DNA of 15,996 nucleotides from Acidobacteriota bacterium (GTDB taxonomy: Bacteria; Acidobacteriota; Vicinamibacteria; Vicinamibacterales; 2-12-FULL-66-21), in the NCBI GenBank assembly GCA_013817065.1, contig JACDDJ010000019.1:1-15996 (forward strand), written 5' to 3'. A model generated the notes under the pieces. It did no database searches. It saw only the letters and a program-made list of their open reading frames with translations, and was not told the origin of the DNA. This document shows, in pieces, positions 1 through 5,472 of the stretch. The translations under genes and the position numbers were made by a program. Position 1 is the stretch's first letter. Each line of letters starts with the position of its first letter.

Positions 1-162
1 CCCTAACGCGGCGGCGGCCAGCGCGTCCAGTTCTTCGGGCGAGATATCGCCGCGATCGTCCAGCGCTTCGAGCTTGTCCTGCAACGCGGCCAGCGCCGCG
101 GCCGAGTCGAGCACGCCCCTGAGTGACGCTTTCAGCGCGCGAATTTCATTCGGATCCGTCAT
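1..162 (-). CDS. Partial small Ala/Leu-rich helical protein, unknown
   Basis: The C-terminal end lies beyond the left edge; 54 codons are visible. The start is the ATG at 162, preceded by a good ribosome binding site, GAGGAG, about five bases upstream (near 165-170 on the complement). The visible protein begins MTDPNEIRALKASLRGVLDS and continues as an acidic, Ala/Leu-rich, probably all-helical chain containing a DISPEELDAL segment. There is no signal peptide, Cys motif or membrane segment. I do not recognise the family. The gene is divergent from the pseudokinase/PEGA gene, with about 180 bp between the two starts, so the two may share a regulatory region. That the gene is real is supported by the strong binding site and the uninterrupted frame; function is unknown. 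Confidence 0.6.
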   Translation of the reverse strand, partial: MTDPNEIRALKASLRGVLDSAAALAALQDKLEALDDRGDISPEELDALAAAALG

Positions 163-175
163 AGCTCCTCAATCT

Positions 176-223
176 ATCGCACTTGCAGGACCGGCAGCGC
201 GCTTACGTTCTCGTAAGTGCGAT
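176..223. promoter_or_regulatory. Nested inverted repeats in the divergent intergenic region
   Basis: A perfect 9-bp inverted repeat, ATCGCACTT at 176-184 and AAGTGCGAT at 215-223, encloses a second hairpin. The second pairs CGCGCTTACG (198-207) with CGTAAGTGCG (212-221) around a TTCT loop, with one G-T pair. The two structures compete for the same right arm. No T-run follows, so neither looks like an intrinsic terminator. The site lies just upstream of the ribosome binding site of the minus-strand gene. It could be an operator dyad or a leader structure. Function is inferred only from position and symmetry. Confidence 0.35.
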
Positions 224-341
224 CTCCACGCGTGCATTGCATTCGTCGTCGGGAATCGCGTGAATTACGCGTAAAACCGGATACATTTGCCGACCATTCG
301 GGACGGATCGTGCGTTGCAGCCCGGAGCAAGCACCACGCGC

Positions 342-2612
342 ATGTCTGGTCCCCCTGACATTTCCGCATCGTCTGTCTCAACGGCCGGGTACGAGGACGG
401 CCTCGGGCGGAGGTCCGTGCGCTTCAATCGTGAAGTGGGCGGCATGCTGGAATGCCTGCACCTGCGTCCACAGTTCGCCGTCTTCGAGGCGGCGCTCCGC
501 GCACGCGCCGAGGCGCTGGGGCGCCTGGAGGACGAGCGCTTCGCTGTCGTGCGGGACTTCGAGAAGGACGCCACCGGACTCCGCGTGATCTCGGACCTGG
601 TCGCCGGACAGCGCCTGATCGACGTCCTGGAGTCACGGTCGGACGAGGCGGCGGTTTCGGGGATCGATGCGGCATTCGGCTTCCTGCTCCAGGCCATGCC
701 GGCACTCGCACAGCTGCATGCCCACTCGATCACGCATGGTGCGGTCGCACCAGGGCGCATCATCATCACCCCGAACTCGCAGGTGGTGCTTCTCGACAAC
801 ATCTATGGCGCCGCACTCGATCGCCTGACGCCAACGCGGCAGACGCTCTGGACGTCGTTCGGCGTCATGGTTGCGCCCGTGAGCGGGTTCTTGTCACTCG
901 ACCGCCACGTGGACGTGAGTCAAGTGACGCTCTGCGCGCTCCTGCTTGCCCTTGGACGTCCACTCGACCAGAACGCCAGCGTCGCCTCACTAGTACCGCT
1001 CGTGCGAGAGATCGCCGAACTGGCGGAGATCCGCGCCGGTGCAAATTTTGCCGAAGGCGTTGGCCGCTTCTTCATCGATGCGCTGCCCGCCGTCGGCAAG
1101 AGGCGGACACTCGAGGCGGATGAAGCCGCGGTCGTGATCCGGCGGCTCCTCACTCATATCAGTGAAGACGAGAGTCTGAATGCTCTCGCAGAGCTCGTCT
1201 CGTATCGTCCGGTGCCGGTGGGCCCGCGAGCGGCCTCGCCCATCGAAGTCGAGCGGCCTCGCACCGCGATCCCGAGCAAGGTCGTAGTGCCGCCGGCACC
1301 GATTGACACGCCGCCACCTGTGGCACCTGTGCCAGTCGCTGAACCGACGCCGCCGCCTGTTCCAGAGCCAGCGGTCCCTGCGCCGGCACCGGCACCCGTT
1401 GCGCCTGCGACTTCGTTCACGCAGTACACCCCGCAGGCGCCTCCTGTTGAACCGGAACACCCGCCATCAGTTCCTGAACCGGTGTGGACACCGCTTGCCC
1501 CCGTTGCGGTGTGGACACCGCCGGCAGCTGTGCCCGCGTGGCCGCCGCCTGTGCTGGTGCCACCCCCGTCCGTGGCGGTGCAGGCACCACCCGTCCCCGT
1601 ACAGCCGACGTTCGTCGCTGTGCAGCCGCCGCGAGTCCCGGTCGGACCACCGCTGCTGTCCGGCCCCGTGATACCGCCGCTCCACATCGTCCCGCAGGCA
1701 CCTGTTTCGGATCTCAAGATCCGCCAGGCTGGACCCGCCGGCTACGCACCAATACGGATCAAGGAGAGCGAGCGGGCGCCAGAGGCTGAACCAACGGCGC
1801 GCGCGCTCGCGTTCCTCGATCGCGCTGCCGAGCAAGGAGGCGGATTTCCGTGGAAGATCGCGGCCGCGGCGGTACTCGTCCTCCTCGTCGGAGCTGCAGC
1901 GGGACGCGACTACCTGCTTGGCGGCACCGATGCCGCGCCGGCTGAGCAGGTGGCGACGCCAGCCCCTGCTCCGGTAGCCGCAAGCACCACGACGGGCGGG
2001 CTGGTCATCGACAGCCAGCCGTCCGGTGCAAAGGTGACGCTGGACGGCAAAGAGGTTGGGACGACGCCGCTCACGTTGGAGGCGATCAAACCTGGCCGCC
2101 ACCAGGTCACGGTCACGAGCGGGAGCGCTCTCGTCCAGCGCTCGATCCGCATCGAGGCGGGAAAACAATCGACCATCAACGTGCCCGTGTTCTCCGGCTG
2201 GGTGGCGATCTTCGCACCGATACGGCTGGAGGTATCGGCGGGCCGTCGCAGCCTGGGATCGACGGAGGACCGGCGGATCCTGCTTCCGCCCGGAAAGCAC
2301 GTGCTGACCTTGTCGAGCGCCGAGTTCGGCTACACCGGCACCGAAACGGTCGAGATCAGTCCGGGCGAAGAACGCGTCCTCAACCTTCAACCCACCGGCT
2401 CGGTCAACTTGAACGCGTCACCGTGGGCCGAGGTCTGGATAGACGGGAAGCGCGCCGGCGAGACCCCGCTCGCCAACCTCGCGGTGCCGCTCGGCACGCG
2501 CGAGTTCGTGTTCAAGAACCCGCAGTACGGTGAACGCAAGCTCACCGCCGTTGTTACGACGACAACTTCGGCACTCAGTGTCGATTTTGGCCGTCCGCCA
2601 TCGAAGCCGTAG
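342..2612 (+). CDS. Pseudokinase / Pro-rich / transmembrane / PEGA-domain protein
   Basis: A 756-residue protein from the ATG at 342. A TTG at 315 (GGGACGG eight bases upstream) and an ATG at 444 are alternative starts. Residues ~35-265 resemble a protein-kinase domain that has lost its chemistry. There is no glycine-rich loop or obvious ATP-binding Lys. The catalytic-loop HRD is replaced by HGAVAP (H132), and DFG by DNI (D152); the spacing between these motifs is kinase-like. Residues ~290-470 are a Pro/Val/Ala linker with Trp-containing repeats. One membrane helix sits at ~506-525, and two clear PEGA repeats follow at ~553-620 and ~686-752, with a related beta-rich stretch between them. PEGA modules usually lie outside the inner membrane, and cytoplasmic kinase heads with such tails occur in Ser/Thr-kinase signalling proteins. 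A role as a signalling or cell-envelope scaffold is likely; phosphotransfer is unlikely. Confidence 0.85.
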   Translation: MSGPPDISASSVSTAGYEDGLGRRSVRFNREVGGMLECLHLRPQFAVFEAALRARAEALGRLEDERFAVVRDFEKDATGLRVISDLVAGQRLIDVLESRSDEAAVSGIDAAFGFLLQAMPALAQLHAHSITHGAVAPGRIIITPNSQVVLLDNIYGAALDRLTPTRQTLWTSFGVMVAPVSGFLSLDRHVDVSQVTLCALLLALGRPLDQNASVASLVPLVREIAELAEIRAGANFAEGVGRFFIDALPAVGKRRTLEADEAAVVIRRLLTHISEDESLNALAELVSYRPVPVGPRAASPIEVERPRTAIPSKVVVPPAPIDTPPPVAPVPVAEPTPPPVPEPAVPAPAPAPVAPATSFTQYTPQAPPVEPEHPPSVPEPVWTPLAPVAVWTPPAAVPAWPPPVLVPPPSVAVQAPPVPVQPTFVAVQPPRVPVGPPLLSGPVIPPLHIVPQAPVSDLKIRQAGPAGYAPIRIKESERAPEAEPTARALAFLDRAAEQGGGFPWKIAAAAVLVLLVGAAAGRDYLLGGTDAAPAEQVATPAPAPVAASTTTGGLVIDSQPSGAKVTLDGKEVGTTPLTLEAIKPGRHQVTVTSGSALVQRSIRIEAGKQSTINVPVFSGWVAIFAPIRLEVSAGRRSLGSTEDRRILLPPGKHVLTLSSAEFGYTGTETVEISPGEERVLNLQPTGSVNLNASPWAEVWIDGKRAGETPLANLAVPLGTREFVFKNPQYGERKLTAVVTTTTSALSVDFGRPPSKP
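1481..1521 (+). repeat. 27-bp-offset direct repeat in the Pro-rich linker
   Basis: The 14-mer GGTGTGGACACCGC occurs at 1481-1494 and again at 1508-1521, exactly 27 bp (nine codons) apart and in frame. The protein reads VWTPLAPVA then VWTPPAAVP, followed by the looser copy AWPPPVLVP. This looks like recent tandem expansion of a nine-residue unit within the linker. Such repeats can change copy number, so linker length may vary between strains. Confidence 0.6.
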
Positions 2613-2743
2613 CCCGAATTCACTTTCGTAACATCCGTCTGATTTTGCGTACCTGCGAGTCTGACGCGAGCCCCGCGAGTCCAGCGCTGCTGCCGACAAA
2701 TCTCGACAGGTCTTTTCGAGTTTCACTCACGAATGATGAGGAT

Positions 2744-2870
2744 CACGCGCATTTCTGCGCGTGCCTTGCGGGACTGGGAACTGCAGCGACCTGCGCTCGA
2801 CGGCCGGTCGGCGACTGGCCGGCCGTGGCACTTGCCTTGCGCCAGTCGCGGACGTTTCCCTCGAGAGGTG
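2744..2870 (+). promoter_or_regulatory. Structured leader of the Cys-rich mini-gene
   Basis: The spacer 2613-2874 contains no credible gene. It carries three RNA-like elements. Hairpin 1 is CACGCGCA (2744-2751) with TGCGCGTG (2756-2763), loop TTTC, 8 bp perfect. Hairpin 2 is ACGGCCGGTCG (2800-2810) with TGGCCGGCCGT (2816-2826), loop GCGAC, 11 bp with two G-U pairs. Pairing 3 is GCGACTGGC (2811-2819) with GCCAGTCGC (2841-2849), 9 bp perfect. Elements 2 and 3 cannot form together in full. The ribosome binding site GAGAGGTG of the next gene follows at about 2864-2870. I recognise no known riboswitch class. A regulatory leader is an inference. Confidence 0.4.
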
Positions 2871-2874
2871 CGTT

Positions 2875-3018
2875 ATGTGGAGTTGGGTTTGCTGCTACGT
2901 GATCGGCCACGACTACAGCGTCAGCTGTAACGACGGATCGGTGTTCCTGCGCTGCATCTCATGTGGCCGTCGTTCGCAGGGCTGGGTGGTGATAGAGCAC
3001 GGACACGCGCGAGTCTAA
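2875..3018 (+). CDS. 47-residue Cys/His-rich mini-protein, probable zinc binder
   Basis: The ATG at 2875 has a convincing ribosome binding site (GAGAGGTG) about four bases upstream. The protein carries C6 and C7, a G-H-D-Y motif (H12), C18 and a terminal C27-I-S-C30-G knuckle. This spacing resembles small zinc-ribbon or treble-clef proteins of the 'C-x3-GH ... CxxCG' kind, such as DUF1660-like proteins; membership in that family is a guess by pattern. There is no signal peptide, so it is probably cytoplasmic. It sits alone between the PEGA gene and the PolX paralogue, behind an unusual structured leader. The length is complete: the frame has a proper start and a TAA stop. Function is unknown; metal binding or nucleic-acid/protein interaction is plausible. 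Confidence 0.65.
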   Translation: MWSWVCCYVIGHDYSVSCNDGSVFLRCISCGRRSQGWVVIEHGHARV

Positions 3019-3067
3019 CCGGCCACGAGACAGTTCCTGGTCCTGCCAAGTCGGTTAGTCTGGGAGG

Positions 3068-4765
3068 GTGAGACCCCCCACGCTGGCTGACCAGCTCCGG
3101 CAGCTTGCCTGTATTGCCGAGATCCGCGGCGGCGCCGACGCTGGCGATCTCCGCCAGGCTGTCTCCGCACTGGACCGTCGCAGTCCCGAGGAGATGGCAC
3201 GCCTCGCCGGCCACCTTCACGCCGCACCGTCAGATGACATAACTGAGTTCCCGCCTGCCGCGCTATGGCGGCTGCGAGAGTTCGTATCCGGCCGCGCCGA
3301 TGGCGCGCTCCGCGCCAGCCGCGCCGGCCTTCCCCTGCTCCTCCGACGCCTGCTCGAACTCAAGAACATTGACGAAGTGGAAGCCGTCACCCTGGCGCGC
3401 GATCTTCGGGTCGTCACCCTGTCGGATTTGCGCGACGCCATCGCTGACGGACGTGTGAATCGGTTACTGAAGCCGGCCGCGGGACGCCTTCGCGCGGGCG
3501 CCGAGATCATCGGCCGGGACGTTCGTCCCATGCCGCTCGGGCGCGCGGTCGACGTCTTATCGGCCGTGCAGGACGGCATCGCTCACCACTGCCCTCTGCT
3601 GGAGGATGTGGGTGCCGCCGGCGACGTGCGGCGCTTCGAGCCGCTGGTCTCGCAACTCGTCCTGGTCGGTCAGAGTAGCTCTCCTCCCGCGGCGGTTGCT
3701 TCGCTGTGTGCGATGCCCGACGTCGATGACGTCCTGCACCGCACGCCCCGCCGGGTCGTGCTGTGGATTCACCAGGTCGAAGTGGACGTCCGGGTCGCGG
3801 CGTATGACGACTACGGGACGGTACTCTTCGGTGCGACTGGATCAAGTGAGCACGTCCGGGCGGTCAGTTCGCGCCGCCGTCTGTCATTACACCAGAACGA
3901 AGAGCAGTTGTACGCCCATGCCGGAGTCGCCTTCATCCCGGCGGAAATGCGCAACCACACGGGCGAGATCGCGGCGGCTGCCGCGGGCCCGCTGCCGGAG
4001 TTCGTCTCGCGCGCAGATATTCGGGGCGATCTGCACATGCATTCGACCTACAGCGATGGCCAGGACACCCTCCCGGCGATGGTCGCAGCGTGTGTGGCGA
4101 TCGGCTACGAGTACATGGCGATCACGGACCACTCGGAACGAGCGGCCGCATCCCGGACGCTCAGCCTCGATACCCTTGCCCGCCAGCGGGATGAGATCCT
4201 TCGCCTCCGGGCGCAATATCCGCAGATCACGATCCTGCACGGCGTCGAGGTCGACATTCTCGCTGATGGACGCCTCGACTTTGCCGATGACATCCTCGAG
4301 CAGCTCGACATCGTCCTCGCCTCTCTTCACGATTCGGCGAAGCAGGATGGTCCGGCCCTGACGAGACGGTGCCTGCAGGCCATCAGGCATCCACTGGTCA
4401 ACGTGATCACTCATCCCGCCAACCAGTTGGTCGGGCGCAGGCCCGGCTACGCGCTGGACTTCCCCGTCATCTACGCGGCTGCAGCCGAGACGGGCACAGC
4501 CCTGGAGATCGATGGGGCGCCAAGTCACCTGGATCTCGATGGGGAACACGCCCGGACGGCAGTGTCTGCGGGCGTGACGGTGACTATCGACAGCGACTGC
4601 CACCGAGCCCGCGCACTGGATCGCCAGATGAGACTCGGAATCGGTACCGCCCGACGCGGCTGGGTCGAAGCGAGACACGTCTTGAACTGCCGGCCCCTCG
4701 ACGAGGTCCTCGGGTTCATCGCAGCCAAGCGCACAGGTCGTTCCAGGCGCTCGGCCCGGCCCTGA
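3068..4765 (+). CDS. PolX-family paralogue: inactive polymerase site, intact PHP domain
   Basis: 565 residues from GTG 3068, which is the first possible start because an in-frame TAG lies at 3056-3058. GGGAGG abuts the GTG directly, too close to act as a normal ribosome binding site. The layout follows bacterial PolX: an N-terminal helical/HhH-like part, a polymerase-like middle, and a C-terminal PHP phosphoesterase (~318-555). Against the true PolX at 13513-15240, the metal-binding pair D195/D197 is S195/L197 here. The upstream G-S-x-R-R is altered to G-D-V-R-R; only the third Asp (D240) remains. DNA synthesis is therefore improbable. In contrast the PHP ligands are all present: H323, H325, D330, H355, E394, H421, H449, D510 and H512. 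PHP domains hydrolyse phosphoesters and in PolX give 3'-5' exonuclease activity. This protein may be a stand-alone nuclease or phosphatase. lolA follows 44 bp downstream. Confidence 0.85.
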   Translation: MRPPTLADQLRQLACIAEIRGGADAGDLRQAVSALDRRSPEEMARLAGHLHAAPSDDITEFPPAALWRLREFVSGRADGALRASRAGLPLLLRRLLELKNIDEVEAVTLARDLRVVTLSDLRDAIADGRVNRLLKPAAGRLRAGAEIIGRDVRPMPLGRAVDVLSAVQDGIAHHCPLLEDVGAAGDVRRFEPLVSQLVLVGQSSSPPAAVASLCAMPDVDDVLHRTPRRVVLWIHQVEVDVRVAAYDDYGTVLFGATGSSEHVRAVSSRRRLSLHQNEEQLYAHAGVAFIPAEMRNHTGEIAAAAAGPLPEFVSRADIRGDLHMHSTYSDGQDTLPAMVAACVAIGYEYMAITDHSERAAASRTLSLDTLARQRDEILRLRAQYPQITILHGVEVDILADGRLDFADDILEQLDIVLASLHDSAKQDGPALTRRCLQAIRHPLVNVITHPANQLVGRRPGYALDFPVIYAAAAETGTALEIDGAPSHLDLDGEHARTAVSAGVTVTIDSDCHRARALDRQMRLGIGTARRGWVEARHVLNCRPLDEVLGFIAAKRTGRSRRSARP

Positions 4766-4772
4766 AAGCGCG

Positions 4773-4781
4773 TGCTAAGAT
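4773..4781 (+). promoter_or_regulatory. Possible extended -10 promoter for lolA
   Basis: TGCTAAGAT fits an extended -10 element (TGnTAnnAT type), placing a transcription start near 4788 and giving a leader of about 22 nt before the lolA ATG at 4810. No good -35 hexamer is visible at the expected distance, which is tolerated with extended -10 sites. lolA may equally be read through from the PolX paralogue. Confidence 0.3.
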
Positions 4782-4809
4782 GGCCAAAGCCCCTGCCAAC
4801 GAGGTATCC

Positions 4810-5472
4810 ATGCGCCGTGTCGCGCTAGTTGCTGCTGCCGTCGTCGCTGCGCTGACGCTATCAACGTCCGCCCAGGCTCTGTCTGCGTCACAGGTCGCCG
4901 CCGCCCTGCAGGAGAAGTACAACCAGGTCCGCGATTTTTCCGCCGATTTCACCCAGGAATACGAAAGTGGCGTGCTCAAACGCAAGATCACCGAGCGCGG
5001 CACCCTCCAAGTGAAGAAGCCCGGCAAGATGCGCTGGGACTACACGTCGCCCGAGAAGAAGTTGTTCGTCTCGGACGGAACCAACCTGTATTTGTGGGTG
5101 CCGGCTGACAACCAGGTCACCCGGAGCGCGGTCCCCAAGCAGGATGAGGCGACGACGGCGGTGTTGTTCCTTGTCGGTAAGGGCAATCTCACCCGGGACT
5201 TCAACGTGAGCTTCCTGCCCAATGTCCCGGCCGGGATGTATGGGTTGCGCCTCGAGCCGAAGCTCCCGGAACGAGATTACGACTGGCTCGAGCTGGTTGT
5301 AGATCAGAAGACGATGCAGATTCGAACGCTCACCGCGGGGGATCAGCAGGGCGGGCAATCGACGTTCATCTTCTCGAAATTCAAGGAGAACACCGGACTG
5401 TCCGACAGCGCCTTTGCCTTCAAAATACCGCGTGGAGCCGATGTCGTCACCGCTGACAAGTCCACGCCGTAG
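4810..5472 (+). CDS. lolA: Outer-membrane lipoprotein carrier protein LolA
   Basis: A 220-residue periplasmic protein. The ATG at 4810 is chosen because GAGG lies five bases upstream and it opens directly into a signal peptide (MRR followed by a hydrophobic stretch, cleavage after A-Q-A at residue 23). The ATG at 4780 is less likely. The mature protein shows the LolA pattern: a helix of the LQEKYNQVRDFSADFTQ type, then 'GTLQVKKPGKMRWDYTSPEKKLFVSDG' split over successive beta strands, 'TTAVLFLVGKGNLTRDF', a Leu/Glu-rich strand region and a C-terminal F-x-F-x-I-P strand. LolA receives lipoproteins from the LolCDE transporter and carries them across the periplasm. Its length is normal for the family. 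The downstream secretin gene begins inside its last 32 bases, which implies coupled translation and a shared outer-membrane theme. Confidence 0.88.
   Translation: MRRVALVAAAVVAALTLSTSAQALSASQVAAALQEKYNQVRDFSADFTQEYESGVLKRKITERGTLQVKKPGKMRWDYTSPEKKLFVSDGTNLYLWVPADNQVTRSAVPKQDEATTAVLFLVGKGNLTRDFNVSFLPNVPAGMYGLRLEPKLPERDYDWLELVVDQKTMQIRTLTAGDQQGGQSTFIFSKFKENTGLSDSAFAFKIPRGADVVTADKSTP

Noticed and set aside
1467..2390. 307-residue minus-strand open frame opposite the PEGA gene
   Set aside because: Arg/His-rich composition with no recognisable domain; the plus strand has unmistakable PEGA repeats and a membrane helix.
2702..2723. Hairpin CTCGA/TCGAG with nearby T residues as terminator of the PEGA gene
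   Set aside because: Only five base pairs with a nine-base loop and a short broken T-run; too weak to call.
3887..4678. 263-residue minus-strand open frame opposite the PHP domain
   Set aside because: Antisense shadow; the plus strand preserves all PHP ligands.
4369..4809. N-terminal extension of lolA
   Set aside because: It lies within the PolX paralogue; the signal peptide and binding site place the start at 4810.
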